From Polaromonas sp. (lineage in GTDB: Bacteria; Pseudomonadota; Gammaproteobacteria; Burkholderiales; Burkholderiaceae_C), in contig NZ_JAQSDA010000007.1 in assembly GCF_029945685.1 (NCBI RefSeq), positions 1-64,000 on the forward strand: DNA of 64,000 nt. Direction: 5' to 3'. The notes beneath the pieces were generated by a model that saw only the letters and a list, made by a program, of their open reading frames with translations, did no database searches and was not told the DNA's origin. The position numbers and the translations under genes were made by a program. Of this stretch, positions 7,432 to 17,687 are shown piece after piece (position 1 is the first letter of the stretch; the number at the start of each line of letters is the position of its first letter).

Positions 7432-8298
7432 GTGCACCCCCCTCCTGCTGCCCCCATCCGCTGGCCCGCCGAGGCCATCTGGGAGGCCGTGGCGCCGGTG
7501 TTGCCCGGTTTCACGGTCGAGGTGCTGCCGCAGCTGGATTCGACCAACACCGAACTGATGCGGCGTTTCCGGGCAGCCGGGCCTGACGCATGTGCGCCGG
7601 TGCTGCTGGTGGCCGAGCAGCAGACTGCCGGTCGTGGCCGCATGGGCCGCAGCTGGCAAAGCAGCGTCGGCGACAGCCTGACCTTTTCCCTGGGCCTGCC
7701 CCTGAAGCCGGCCGACTGGTCGGGCCTGTCGCTGGCGGTCGGCATCAGCATTGCCGAGAGCCTGGAGCCCGGCAACCCCGCCGCACCTGCCATCCGCCTC
7801 AAATGGCCCAACGACCTGTGGCTGGGCAACACGAGCGGCGAATCCAAGCTGGCAGGCATCCTGGTCGAAACCGCCAACTGGGGCGAGCAGCGTTACGTGG
7901 TCATCGGCGTCGGCATCAACGTCCGACCGATGGCGCAGCCGCTGACCCCTGCGGGCGCCGGCCAGCCGGCCGCACTGGCACCCGGCGCCCTGCAGGCGCT
8001 GCAGCCCGGCATCGACGTCGCGCAAACGCTGCTGCGCGTGGCGGCGCCGCTGGTGCAGGCGGTGCAGGCTTTTGGCCTGTTTGGTTTTGCGCCGTTTCAG
8101 GCCCGTTATGCGGCGCGTGACGCGCTCGCCGGCCGCGCCGTGCAGCTGTCCGACGGCACCCAGGGCGTGGCCCACGGGGTCGGCGAAAACGGCGCGCTGC
8201 TGGTGCATACTGCGGCTGGCATGAAAGAAATCACCAGCTCCGAAGTCAGCGTCCGGCCCGTGACGCCCCCCACCGCAGGCAGCGCGCGCCCATGCTGA
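7432..8298 (+). CDS. birA: Biotin--[acetyl-CoA-carboxylase] ligase (no repressor domain)
   Basis: 288 residues, GTG start 12 bp after the SET gene. It activates biotin to biotinyl-AMP and attaches it to the acetyl-CoA carboxylase carrier protein. The biotinyl-AMP loop GRGRMGRSW, the KWPNDLWLGN motif and KLAGILVE are the family signatures. There is no N-terminal winged helix, so it is a mono-functional ligase and not the E. coli-type repressor. Its last codons overlap the start of the SPOR gene, implying co-translation. Confidence 0.92.
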   Translation: MHPPPAAPIRWPAEAIWEAVAPVLPGFTVEVLPQLDSTNTELMRRFRAAGPDACAPVLLVAEQQTAGRGRMGRSWQSSVGDSLTFSLGLPLKPADWSGLSLAVGISIAESLEPGNPAAPAIRLKWPNDLWLGNTSGESKLAGILVETANWGEQRYVVIGVGINVRPMAQPLTPAGAGQPAALAPGALQALQPGIDVAQTLLRVAAPLVQAVQAFGLFGFAPFQARYAARDALAGRAVQLSDGTQGVAHGVGENGALLVHTAAGMKEITSSEVSVRPVTPPTAGSARPC

Positions 8299-8984
8299 GG
8301 CTGGTGGTGCTGCTGCTGGCGCTGGCCAACGTCGCCTACTTCGCCTGGTCCCGGGGCGCGCTGGCGCCGCTGGGCATGACGCCCAGCGTGCAGACCGAGC
8401 CCCAGCGCATGGCCACGCAGATCCGGCCCGAAGCCATCCGCCTGCTGAACGCCGACGAAACCCGGCAGCTTGAAAACAGCGGCGGCGCGGCCCGCCCGGG
8501 CAATGGCGCCAGCGCCGCGGCCGAAGCCACCGCCCCCGAATGCCTGCAGGCCGGCTTGTTCAACGAGCAGCAGACCACGACCTTGCGGGCCAGCCTGGAA
8601 AAAGCACTGCCCTCCGGCAGCTGGCAATTCGAGAGCAGCGCCGAGCCGGCGCGCTGGATTGTCTACATGGGCAAATACCCCAGCGAAGACGCCCTGGCCA
8701 AAAAACGCAACGAGCTGCGCCAGCTCGGCGTGGCCTTCCGTCCGGTCAGCAACGACGCGCTCGCCCCGGGGCTGGCACTGGCCAGCTTTGCACAGCAGGC
8801 CGACGCTGACAAGGAACTCGCGCGCGTTGCCAACAAGGGCGTGCGCACCGCCCGCGTGGTCCAGGAGCGCGCCGAGGCACGCGGCCAGATCCTCAAGCTC
8901 GCCGCGGTGGATGCCGCCCTGCACGCGCAGCTCGACGTGCTCAAGCCGCAGCTGGAGGGCAAGGCGCTGCGGCCCTGCCCTTGA
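8292..8984 (+). CDS. SPOR-domain-like membrane-anchored protein
   Basis: 230 residues. A single N-terminal hydrophobic segment (LRLVVLLLALANVAYFAW) anchors it to the inner membrane. The periplasmic part contains a SPOR-like module around residues 105-185 (WIVYMGKYPSEDALAKKRNELRQLGV). SPOR domains bind septal peptidoglycan stripped of stem peptides. The start lies inside birA, so it is probably made from the same transcript. The birA-SPOR pairing recurs in Comamonadaceae as far as I recall. Confidence 0.8.
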   Translation: MLRLVVLLLALANVAYFAWSRGALAPLGMTPSVQTEPQRMATQIRPEAIRLLNADETRQLENSGGAARPGNGASAAAEATAPECLQAGLFNEQQTTTLRASLEKALPSGSWQFESSAEPARWIVYMGKYPSEDALAKKRNELRQLGVAFRPVSNDALAPGLALASFAQQADADKELARVANKGVRTARVVQERAEARGQILKLAAVDAALHAQLDVLKPQLEGKALRPCP

Positions 8985-9000
8985 ATCGCCGCGCACCTGA

Positions 9001-9058
9001 TTTGCTACATATTCGATAGCTGCTTGCGCCCGCCAGATATGGGCTGACGACCAATTTT
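9001..9058 (+). repeat. TAGCTGCTTGCGC intergenic repeat, copy 2
   Basis: TCGATAGCTGCTTGCGCCCG, then GGGCTGACGACCAATTTTAG. It lies between the convergent SPOR and LysR genes and occupies nearly all of the 92-bp spacer. Confidence 0.75.
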
Positions 9059-9076
9059 AGTTACAAGACTGAGGCC

Positions 9077-10009
9077 TCAGCGGTCCTGTGCACGCACCGG
9101 CCGCTTGAACAGCTTGTGCACCAACGCCCGCATCCACTGGTGCGCCGGGTCCTTGTCGGTGCTGCTGTGCCAGACCAGGCGGACCTCGTACGCCGGCACA
9201 CCGGGAATGCCCCAGACCCGGCAGTCGTAACGCTGGCGCAGGTTGCGCGCATACATTTCCGGCACGATGGACAGCAGGTCCGAGGTGAGCGCAAGGTCAG
9301 GCAGTGCGCCAAAGTGACGGGCCCGGAGCACGATGCGGTGTTCCAGTTTCATGCGCGCCAGCATCTGCTCGACGCTGCCGTGAAAGGTCGCCGTCGGCGC
9401 GGCCACGACAAAAGAGGCCTCGGCCAGTTGCTGCGGCGTCAGGCTGCGGCCGCTGCGGCCGGAGGCGGGCCGCCACTGCGGTGCGGCTATGGCCACATAA
9501 CGCTCACGAAACAGCAGCTCGGTGCGTATGCCCCGGTGGCGCGGCTGCAGGATGCCGATGGCCAGGTCAATCTCGCGCGCCTCCAGCGCAGCCGCCACGT
9601 CACCGGAGGCCACCGAGATATTGGACAGGCGCGCGCTTGGGGCCTGGCTGCGCATCGCGCCGGCCAGCTCCGGCAGGAACAGCATCTCCCCGAGATCGGA
9701 CAGCGACAGCCGCCAGTGCATGTCGCTGCGAAGCGGATCGAACTCCTCATGACCGGTGACCAGCGTCTCCAGCGCCAGCAGCTGGGCCAGCACCGCAGGC
9801 GCCAGCTGCTCGCACAGGCGCGTCGGCTTCAGGCCTGACGGCGCGCGGACAAACAGTTCATCCTCGAAAAAGCTGCGCAGCCGCGCCAGCGCATTGCTGG
9901 TGGCCGGTTGCGACAGCGCCAGCGTCTTGCCGGCCAGCGTCACCGAGCCGGTGCGGTGAATGGCCGCCAGCACACGCAGCAGGTTGAGGTCGAGTTGACG
10001 GAAATTCAT
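9077..10009 (-). CDS. LysR-family transcriptional regulator
   Basis: 310 residues. The N-terminal winged helix is MNFRQLDLNLLRVLAAIHRT with SVTLAGKTLALSQPATSNAL as recognition region. A periplasmic-binding-like effector domain follows from about residue 90. It is transcribed away from the oxidoreductase gene at 10211, the usual LysR arrangement, so it most likely controls the iorA/iorB-like genes and possibly the TRAP transporter. The effector is unknown; an aryl or branched 2-oxo acid would fit the context. Confidence 0.9.
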   Translation of the reverse strand: MNFRQLDLNLLRVLAAIHRTGSVTLAGKTLALSQPATSNALARLRSFFEDELFVRAPSGLKPTRLCEQLAPAVLAQLLALETLVTGHEEFDPLRSDMHWRLSLSDLGEMLFLPELAGAMRSQAPSARLSNISVASGDVAAALEAREIDLAIGILQPRHRGIRTELLFRERYVAIAAPQWRPASGRSGRSLTPQQLAEASFVVAAPTATFHGSVEQMLARMKLEHRIVLRARHFGALPDLALTSDLLSIVPEMYARNLRQRYDCRVWGIPGVPAYEVRLVWHSSTDKDPAHQWMRALVHKLFKRPVRAQDR

Positions 10010-10099
10010 CGCCGCGCCTTTCGTGAAGAACCCTGTGAATGGGTCTCAGGGTTGTCCCGAATTATTGATCAAACGCATGTGCCTTATTCATACAATCCA

Positions 10100-10139
10100 T
10101 TTGCATGATGCTTTCAAGCTGCGTAAATTGCGATGCAAA
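10100..10139. promoter_or_regulatory. Inverted repeat in the LysR/iorA divergent region
   Basis: TTTGCAT (10100-10106) and ATGCAAA (10133-10139) are exact reverse complements 26 bp apart, in the 201-bp spacer between the divergent genes. It may be part of a LysR binding region; no classical single T-N11-A box stands out. Confidence 0.35.
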
Positions 10140-10210
10140 CAGAAAGCCATTGATGCAGCAAGCACCTATTTTCCAGACCACGAACGCCGTTGCGGTCAAC
10201 GGGGCGACGC

Positions 10211-12397
10211 ATGGCTGAACGCTCGTTTGCCGCCGAGGTGGAAAAACTGCGCCTGGGCGCGGGGGAAGAGTTTCGCGGCGAGGGCATCCTGGCCGTCACC
10301 AAGGCCCTGCTGCAGTCCGGCGTGTCTTATGTCGCCGGCTACCAGGGTGCGCCGATTTCACACCTGATGGACGTGCTCACCGATGCCAACGACATCCTGC
10401 AGGAACTCGGCGTGCGTTTCGAGCACAGCGCCTCCGAAGCCACCGCCACCGCCACGCTGGCCGCGTCCGTCAACTACCCGCTGCGCGGCGCGGTGACCTT
10501 CAAGTCCACCGTCGGCACCAACGTGGCCTCCGACGCGCTCGCCAACCTGGCCTCGGGCGGCGTCACAGGCGGCGCGCTGCTGATCGTCGGTGAGGACTAC
10601 GGCGAGGGTTCCAGCATCATGCAGGAACGCTCGCATGCCTTTGCCATGAAGTCACAGGTCTGGCTGATGGACCCGCGCCCCAACCTCGAAAGCATTGTGC
10701 AGGCAGTTGAAATGGGGTTTGAGCTGTCCGAAGCCAGCCGCACGCCGGTGATGCTGGAGCTGCGCATACGCGCCTGCCACGTGCATGGGCGTTTTCCCGC
10801 CAAGGACAACAAACGCTCGGTCTTCACGCTCAAGGACGCGATGGAAAACCCGCAGCGCGACGCCAGCCGCATCGTGCTGCCGCCGGCGAGTTACGCGCAG
10901 GAGCAGGAAAAAATCACCGAGCGCTGGCCAGCCGCGGTGAAATTCATCCAGCAGCACCAGCTCAACGAATTTTTCGCCGAGGATGCGAAAGACTTCGGTA
11001 TCGTCATGCAGGGCGGCCTGTACAACAGCGTGTTGCGCTCGCTTGAGCTGCTCGGTATGGCCGATGCCTTCGGGCAGTCGCAGGTGCCGCTGTATGTGCT
11101 GAACCTGACCTACCCGCTGATCGACGACGAGTTCAAGCGCTTCTGCGCCGGCAAGCGCGGCATTTTGCTGGTCGAGGAAGGCCAGCCCGACTTCATCGAA
11201 CAGAACGTCAACACCATCCTGCGCCGGGCCGACCTGCAGACCCGGGTGCACGGCAAGGACCTGTTGCCCATGGCCGGCGAATACACCGGCGGTGTCGTGC
11301 TCAAGGGCCTGGCCCGCTTCATCGCGCTTTATGCACCCGAGCTGCTGGAAGGCCGGGAGCTGCCCCTGGCGGCGCGCCCCGCGGCCACCGGCCTGGCGCT
11401 GCTGGACGGCAACCCCAAGGCTTTTGCGATCCAGGCCGCCTCTGCCGAAGTGCAGGCCCGCCCGCCCTCGTTTTGTACCGGCTGCCCCGAGCGCCCCATC
11501 TTCACCGCGATGAAACTGCTCGAGCGGGAACTCGGCCAGCACCATGTGAGCTGCGACATCGGCTGCCACCTGTTTTCCATCCTGCCGCCTTTCAACATCG
11601 GCGCCACCACCATGGGTTACGGTCTGGGCTGGGCCGGCGCCTCGGCCTTCAACACCACCGAAACCTCCAAACGCACGATTGCCATGATGGGCGACGGCGG
11701 CTTCTGGCACAACGGGCTGACCAGCGGCGTCGGCAACGCCGTGTTCAACCAGACCGACAACGTGCTGCTGGTGGTGGACAACGGTTATTCGGCCGCCACC
11801 GGCGGACAGGACGTGCTGTCGTCCAAGGCGGTCAACCCGCTGCGCAGCACCAACAACCCGATCGAGAAAGCCGTGCGCGGCGTCGGCGTGAAATGGGCCA
11901 AAACGGTGACCAACACCTACAGCCTGACGCAGATGCGCGACACCCTGCGCGAAGCCCTGACCACGAAAGAAAAAGGCCCCAAGGTCATCATTGCGCAAAG
12001 CGAATGCATGCTGAACCGCCAGCGCCGGGTCAAGCCGCAGATCCGCAAGATGATTGCCGGCGGCGAGCGTGTGGTGCGTGAACGTTTCGGCATCGACCCC
12101 GACACCTGCACCGGCGACCACTCGTGCATCCGGCTCTCGGGCTGCCCCTCGCTGACCATCAAACCCAACCCCGACCCGTTGCGGCGCGACCCGATTGCCA
12201 CGGTGATCGACAGTTGTGTGGGCTGCGGCCTGTGCGGCGAAGTGGCGCACGCCGCGGTGCTCTGCCCCTCGTTTTACCGCGCCGAGATCATCAACAACCC
12301 GACCGCCTGGGACGGCTTCAAGCTGAAGCTGCGCACAGCGGTGATCGGCTGGCTGCAAAACCGCATCGAGCGCCGGCTTGAGGGGATTGCGGCATGA
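10211..12397 (+). CDS. iorA: Indolepyruvate:ferredoxin oxidoreductase alpha-like subunit
   Basis: 728 residues from ATG 10211. The family oxidatively decarboxylates arylpyruvates to acyl-CoA with thiamine diphosphate and Fe-S centres. Seen here: an N-terminal pyrimidine-binding domain (GYQGAPISHLMDVL), a C-terminal TPP domain with GDGGFWHNGLTSGVGNAVFN and NGYSAATGG, and a terminal ferredoxin-like part with Cys clusters (CTGDHSCIRLSGCPSL and CVGCGLCG...CPSF). It ends with an ATGA overlap to the beta-like gene. An upstream TTG at 10190 is in frame but less likely. Substrate assignment is by family only. Confidence 0.88.
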   Translation: MAERSFAAEVEKLRLGAGEEFRGEGILAVTKALLQSGVSYVAGYQGAPISHLMDVLTDANDILQELGVRFEHSASEATATATLAASVNYPLRGAVTFKSTVGTNVASDALANLASGGVTGGALLIVGEDYGEGSSIMQERSHAFAMKSQVWLMDPRPNLESIVQAVEMGFELSEASRTPVMLELRIRACHVHGRFPAKDNKRSVFTLKDAMENPQRDASRIVLPPASYAQEQEKITERWPAAVKFIQQHQLNEFFAEDAKDFGIVMQGGLYNSVLRSLELLGMADAFGQSQVPLYVLNLTYPLIDDEFKRFCAGKRGILLVEEGQPDFIEQNVNTILRRADLQTRVHGKDLLPMAGEYTGGVVLKGLARFIALYAPELLEGRELPLAARPAATGLALLDGNPKAFAIQAASAEVQARPPSFCTGCPERPIFTAMKLLERELGQHHVSCDIGCHLFSILPPFNIGATTMGYGLGWAGASAFNTTETSKRTIAMMGDGGFWHNGLTSGVGNAVFNQTDNVLLVVDNGYSAATGGQDVLSSKAVNPLRSTNNPIEKAVRGVGVKWAKTVTNTYSLTQMRDTLREALTTKEKGPKVIIAQSECMLNRQRRVKPQIRKMIAGGERVVRERFGIDPDTCTGDHSCIRLSGCPSLTIKPNPDPLRRDPIATVIDSCVGCGLCGEVAHAAVLCPSFYRAEIINNPTAWDGFKLKLRTAVIGWLQNRIERRLEGIAA

Positions 12398-14004
12398 CTG
12401 AAACACTGCTGAGATCGGGCAGTCCCGCACTGAGCGCCGCCGGGCCGCCCCAAGGCGCGAGCGCCCCCTCGGGGGGCAGTGCAGTACACGGAGTGACAAA
12501 CGTGGGGGCTCGTTCAATCACCATCGCCATTCTCGCGATGGGCGGTGAAGGCGGCGGGGTGCTGGCCGACTGGCTGGTGGACCTGGCCGAGCAGAACGGT
12601 TACTTCGCGCAGACCACCTCGGTGCCGGGCGTGGCGCAGCGCACCGGCGCCACCGTGTATTACCTCGAGATGTTCCCCGAAGCCGCCGTGCCCGCGGGCC
12701 GCATGCCGGTCATGGCGCTGAGCCCGGTGCCCGGCGAGGTCGACATCGTGATCGCCTCGGAACTGATGGAAGCCGGCCGCGCCCTGCAGCGCGGCCTGGT
12801 CACGGCGAACCGCACCACTTTTGTGGCCTCGACGCACCGTGTGTACTCCATGACCGAGCGCACCGCCATGGGCGACGGCCGCGTCAGCTCGGACAAGCTG
12901 CTCGAAGGCGGGCGCGCCGCGGCCCGGCATTTCGTCAGCGCCGACTTTGCCCAGCTGGCCGAAGCCACCGGCAGCCTGATCAGCCCCACCCTGTATGGCG
13001 CGCTGGCCGCCACCGCCCGGCTGCCTTTTACCCGCGAACAGTTCGAAGCCACCATCACGCGCGGCGGCGTCGGCGTCAGCTCCAGCCTGAAGGCCTTTGC
13101 GGCCGGTTTCGCCGTGGCACAGCAAACGCTGGCACCGCCTGCCGCAGCAGCAGCCATGCCGGCGGCCCCACCCATGCCCCCGGTGGGCGCGCGGCTCGCA
13201 GCCCTGGCGCTGCGTATTGAACAGGACTTTCCGGCCAGCAGCCGCGCGACGCTGGCCGCCGGCATTGTGCGTATGGCCGACTACCAGGATGTGGCCTACG
13301 CCGCGAGCTACCTGGACCGCCTGCAGCCGCTGCTGGCCCGCCTGCCGGCCGAGCCTGCGCTGGCCGCCGAGCTGCTGGACGAAACCGCGCGCCATCTGGC
13401 ACTGTGGATGTCCTACGAAGACACCGTACGTGTGGCCGACCTGAAAACCAGGCGCTCGCGGTTTGCGCGCGTCGGCGGCGAAGTCAAATTGAGCAACACG
13501 CAGCACCTGGGCATCAACGAGTTCCTGCATCCGCGTGTCGAGGAAATTGCCGACACCTTGCCGGCAGGTTTGGGGCGCTGGCTGCTGGCCACGCCCTGGG
13601 CGCGCGCCTGCATCGAGCCCTTCACGCGCAAGGGCCGCATCGTGCAGACCAGCTCGATACGCGGCTACCTGCTGCTCTACACGATTGCCGCACTGCGGCC
13701 GCTGCGCCCGCGCTCACTGCGTTTTCAGGTCGAGCAGCAGCGCATCAGCGGCTGGCTGGCCAGCATAGAAAGCCTGGCGACTATCCACCCGGCGCTGGCG
13801 ATGGAGGTGGCTCGCTCGCAGCGCCTGGTCAAGGGCTACGGCGACACCCATGAGCGCGGCTGGCGCAGCTACCAGCGTGTGATGGCCAAGCTGCCGCAAC
13901 TCCAGGCGCAGCCGCAGGGCGCGCGAACCCTGCAGGCCCTGAGCCAGGCCGCGCTGGCCGACGACAGCGGCAAGGCGCTGGAACAGATGCTGGCGACGGT
14001 GTAG
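12394..14004 (+). CDS. iorB: Indolepyruvate oxidoreductase beta-like subunit with C-terminal extension
   Basis: 536 residues if translation starts at the ATGA overlap with the alpha-like gene. The catalytic gamma/beta domain starts at about residue 42 (ITIAILAMGGEGGGVLADWLVDLA) and runs to about 235. The remaining 300 residues are the extension seen in proteobacterial IorB homologues (DUF6537-like). Residues about 15-40 (AAGPPQGASAPSGGSAV...) are translated from a dispersed GC-rich repeat at 12441-12511, which has inserted in frame near the 5' end. GTG 12502 inside the repeat is in frame and could have become the start. Confidence 0.85.
   Translation: MTETLLRSGSPALSAAGPPQGASAPSGGSAVHGVTNVGARSITIAILAMGGEGGGVLADWLVDLAEQNGYFAQTTSVPGVAQRTGATVYYLEMFPEAAVPAGRMPVMALSPVPGEVDIVIASELMEAGRALQRGLVTANRTTFVASTHRVYSMTERTAMGDGRVSSDKLLEGGRAAARHFVSADFAQLAEATGSLISPTLYGALAATARLPFTREQFEATITRGGVGVSSSLKAFAAGFAVAQQTLAPPAAAAAMPAAPPMPPVGARLAALALRIEQDFPASSRATLAAGIVRMADYQDVAYAASYLDRLQPLLARLPAEPALAAELLDETARHLALWMSYEDTVRVADLKTRRSRFARVGGEVKLSNTQHLGINEFLHPRVEEIADTLPAGLGRWLLATPWARACIEPFTRKGRIVQTSSIRGYLLLYTIAALRPLRPRSLRFQVEQQRISGWLASIESLATIHPALAMEVARSQRLVKGYGDTHERGWRSYQRVMAKLPQLQAQPQGARTLQALSQAALADDSGKALEQMLATV
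12441..12511 (+). repeat. GC-rich Comamonadaceae repeat inside the 5' end of the iorB-like gene
   Basis: GGGCCGCCCCAAGGCGCGAG, CGCCCCCTCGGGGGGCAGTG and ACAAACGTGGGGGC match the pair at 8-205. The perfect stem GCCCCCTCGGGGGGC can fold in the mRNA just after the ATG. Its length leaves the gene in frame. Confidence 0.75.
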
Positions 14005-14070
14005 GTCACCGGCGTGAGAGTGGCAGTTGCCCGCATTGACGGGATTTTGTGCAGAGCGGATCATCGATAA

Positions 14071-15072
<1,002 letters not shown>

Positions 15073-15138
15073 GGGGCCACCCGCAGCCGGCGCACGCCCG
15101 CCCTCCCTGCCGGCACCCTGGCTGCGGTGGCTTGATTC

Positions 15139-15669
15139 ATGATTGACCGCTTCTCTTCCCACTACGGCAGGGCGCTCAGCGCGCTGGCCATGCTCGGCTG
15201 CGCCATCCTGATGGCCATGATGCTGATCATCGTGGCCGACGTGGCGCTGCGCAATGTTCCCATTCCCGGGTTGCCGCAAGGCCTGGCCTGGAGCAACGAA
15301 ATCTCCGAGCTCATGCTCTACCTGATCACCATGTGTGTCGCGCCCTGGCTGCTGCGCCAGGGCCAGCACATCCGGGTGGACATCATGCTGCAGGCGCTGC
15401 CACCCCGGCTGGCCTGGACCCTGGAATGGGTCGGCGACCTGATCGGTTTTGCCTGCTGCGTGGTGATCGCCTGGTATGGCACACAGGCCGCCTGGTCGAG
15501 CTACACCTCGGGCGCCGTCAACATCAAGACCCTGGTCACCCCCGAGTGGTGGGCGCTGGCGCCGCTGCCCCTGGTTTTTGTTCTTCTTGGAATTGAAATG
15601 ATTTTTCGCATGATCCGGCTGCAACGCGGCCCGCGCGGTCCGCGCCACGACGCAGTGAGCGCAGCATGA
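15139..15669 (+). CDS. dctQ: TRAP transporter small permease (DctQ family)
   Basis: 176 residues, four predicted membrane helices: LSALAMLGCAILMAMMLIIV, ISELMLYLITMCVAPWLL, LIGFACCVVIAWYG and WWALAPLPLVFVLLGIEMIF. The W-S-N-E motif region (GLAWSNEISELML) is typical of DctQ. It assists the large DctM subunit in sodium-coupled uptake of the solute bound by the upstream receptor. Confidence 0.9.
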   Translation: MIDRFSSHYGRALSALAMLGCAILMAMMLIIVADVALRNVPIPGLPQGLAWSNEISELMLYLITMCVAPWLLRQGQHIRVDIMLQALPPRLAWTLEWVGDLIGFACCVVIAWYGTQAAWSSYTSGAVNIKTLVTPEWWALAPLPLVFVLLGIEMIFRMIRLQRGPRGPRHDAVSAA

Positions 15670-15754
15670 TTCATTCGCACGGCCGCCCAAAGAATGAATC
15701 GCTCCCGGCTGGCGGGACGGCGCATGACGCGAGAGTTTTGGCCAGGGGGCTGTC

Positions 15755-17077
15755 ATGAGCGGCTGGGGCCTGGCCGCCTGGCTGATGCTGGGCGGCTCCA
15801 CCGTGCTGCTGTTCATCGGCATGCCGGTGGCGCTGACCTTCATCACCATCAACATCATCGGCGCCTGGTTTTACATGGGCGGCGAACCCGGGCTGATGCA
15901 GCTGGCGCGCAGCAGCGTGACCTCGGTCACGGCTTTTTCACTGACGCCGATTCCGCTGTTTGTGCTGATGGGCGAGATCCTGTTCCACACCGGCCTGGCG
16001 CTCAAGGTCATCGAAGGCGTGGAGCGCCTGATCAGGCGTGTGCCCGGCCGTCTGGCTGTGGTGGCCGTGGTCGCCGGTACGGTCTTCTCCGCGATTTCGG
16101 GCTCGACGATTGCCACCACCGCCATGCTGGGCTCGCTGATGCTGCCCATCATGCTGGCGCGCGGCTACCACCCGACCATTGCCACCGGCCCCATCATGGC
16201 CATCGGCGCGGTCGATATGCTGATCCCGCCCTCGGCCCTGACCGTGCTGCTGGGCTCGCTGTCGGGCATCTCGATTTCCAAGCTGCTCATCGGTGGCGTG
16301 ATTCCCGGCGTGATTCTGTCGGTGGCCTTTGTGCTGTGGATCATCATCCGCGTCAGCATCAGCCCCCGGCTGGCGCCGGTCGACAAGGACGACGTGGTTC
16401 AACACCGCGGCTGGGCGCGCTGGAGCCTGTTTTTCGGCTATGTGCTTCCCACCCTGTCGATCTTCGGCGTGGTGGTGGGCGCGCTGGCCGCCGGCTGGGC
16501 GACGCCGACCGAATGCGCCGCCCTCGGCGCCTTTGCCACCATGCTGCTGGCCCTGTGTTACCGCGCGCTGACCTGGGATGCGGTGATCAAGGCACTCAAG
16601 GGCACCGCCGGCATCTCGGGCATGATTCTTTTCATCATCCTGGGCGCCACCACCTTTGCGCAGATCCTGTCGTTCTCGGGCGCCAGCAGCGGCCTGGTGC
16701 AGTTCATCACCGGCCAGGGGTTGTCCACCAACATGATTGTGGTCGGCATGATGCTGATGCTGATTTTCCTGGGCATCTTTGTCGACCAGGTCAGCATGAT
16801 GATGATCACGCTGCCCATCTTCATGCCCATCGTGCAGGCGCTCGGCATCGACCCGATCTGGTTCGGCGTGATGTTCCTGATCTGCATGCAGCTGGGCCTG
16901 TTGCTGCCGCCGCACGGCCTGCTCTTGATGACCATGCGCGGCGTGGCGCCGCCGTCAGTCAGCATGGCCCACATCTTCATCGCCGTCGTGCCCTACGTGG
17001 TCATGAGCCTGGTGTTGCTCGCCGCGGTTTTCTGGATCCCGGCGATTGCGACCTGGCTGCCCCAGCTGATCGGGTAG
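15755..17077 (+). CDS. dctM: TRAP transporter large permease (DctM family)
   Basis: 440 residues with about 12 membrane segments; the translocation subunit. Family marks include FSAISGSTIATTAMLGSLMLP, the ATGPIMAIGAVDMLIPPSAL stretch, and FVDQVSMMMITLPIFMPI near residue 350. The ATG is 85 bp after dctQ. A 9-bp inverted repeat (GATTCATTC...GAATGAATC, 15668-15700) lies in that spacer and may modulate expression. PQM gene order is standard. Confidence 0.92.
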   Translation: MSGWGLAAWLMLGGSTVLLFIGMPVALTFITINIIGAWFYMGGEPGLMQLARSSVTSVTAFSLTPIPLFVLMGEILFHTGLALKVIEGVERLIRRVPGRLAVVAVVAGTVFSAISGSTIATTAMLGSLMLPIMLARGYHPTIATGPIMAIGAVDMLIPPSALTVLLGSLSGISISKLLIGGVIPGVILSVAFVLWIIIRVSISPRLAPVDKDDVVQHRGWARWSLFFGYVLPTLSIFGVVVGALAAGWATPTECAALGAFATMLLALCYRALTWDAVIKALKGTAGISGMILFIILGATTFAQILSFSGASSGLVQFITGQGLSTNMIVVGMMLMLIFLGIFVDQVSMMMITLPIFMPIVQALGIDPIWFGVMFLICMQLGLLLPPHGLLLMTMRGVAPPSVSMAHIFIAVVPYVVMSLVLLAAVFWIPAIATWLPQLIG

Positions 17078-17106
17078 CGCCGTGCACCCTTGAGCCGCTG
17101 CGGTTT

Positions 17107-17155
17107 TCATAGCTGCTTGCGTCCGTCGTTCTTGCGCGCGGGCCTGTTTCCCCTC
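17107..17155 (+). repeat. TAGCTGCTTGCGC intergenic repeat, degenerate copy
   Basis: TCATAGCTGCTTGCGTCCGT, then GCGGGCCTGTTTC. The left half is well conserved and the right half decayed. It lies in the 190-bp spacer between dctM and the receiver gene. Confidence 0.6.
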
Positions 17156-17267
17156 TTCATCGTGCCAAGGGCGGGGGGTGGGACAGCGCCTACAGCGCGA
17201 GGTGGTCCCGGCCCACAGTGGCGCCATTGCCGGCGGCTTACGGTGGTCTATTCATAAAAAGGACACC

Positions 17268-17687
17268 ATGCTGGTCAGTACTTTCCTTGTCGAGGACAAG
17301 CCCGAAATACGCGACACCGTGGTCGAAGCCATGCAAGAAGTGGCGCCGCTCAAGTTTGTCGGCTACGCCACCAGCGAGGCCGGAGCCCGCCAATGGCTGC
17401 GCACTTTCAATGACGACTGGCAGCTGGCCATTGTTGACCTCTTCCTCGCCGAAGGTTCCGGGTTTGGCGTGTTGCGCGACTGTCAAAGCCGCAAACCGAC
17501 CCAGAAGGTGGTGGTGCTCACCAGTTATTGCCACCCGAACATCATGGACCGGTGCCTGCAACTGGGCGCCGACAGGGTGTTCGACAAAGCCGCCGACATT
17601 GAAGAACTGGTGGCCTTCTGCAAGGCCCACGCCGACAGCCTCGACGATCTGACACTGCCGACCGGCCAGACCGGCCTGATGCACTGA
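17268..17687 (+). CDS. Stand-alone response-regulator receiver protein
   Basis: 139 residues, a receiver domain only: TFLVEDKPEIRDTV (acidic pocket), IVDLFLAEGSGFGVL (phospho-acceptor Asp), VVLTSYCHP (switch Thr/Ser) and RVFDKAADIEELV (conserved Lys). There is no output domain, so it may act in phosphorelay or through protein contacts. ATG 17268 has AAAAGGA upstream. No kinase is adjacent; three histidine kinases lie within the next 12 kb. Its stop codon lies inside a hexanucleotide repeat. Confidence 0.87.
   Translation: MLVSTFLVEDKPEIRDTVVEAMQEVAPLKFVGYATSEAGARQWLRTFNDDWQLAIVDLFLAEGSGFGVLRDCQSRKPTQKVVVLTSYCHPNIMDRCLQLGADRVFDKAADIEELVAFCKAHADSLDDLTLPTGQTGLMH

Noticed and set aside
10652..12517. 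A 621-codon open frame antisense to the iorA-like gene
   Set aside because: Codon-bias shadow of a gene with clear motifs on the other strand.
15668..15700. GATTCATTC...GAATGAATC as a terminator between dctQ and dctM
   Set aside because: 15-nt loop and no T-run, inside an operon; kept only as a note with dctM.
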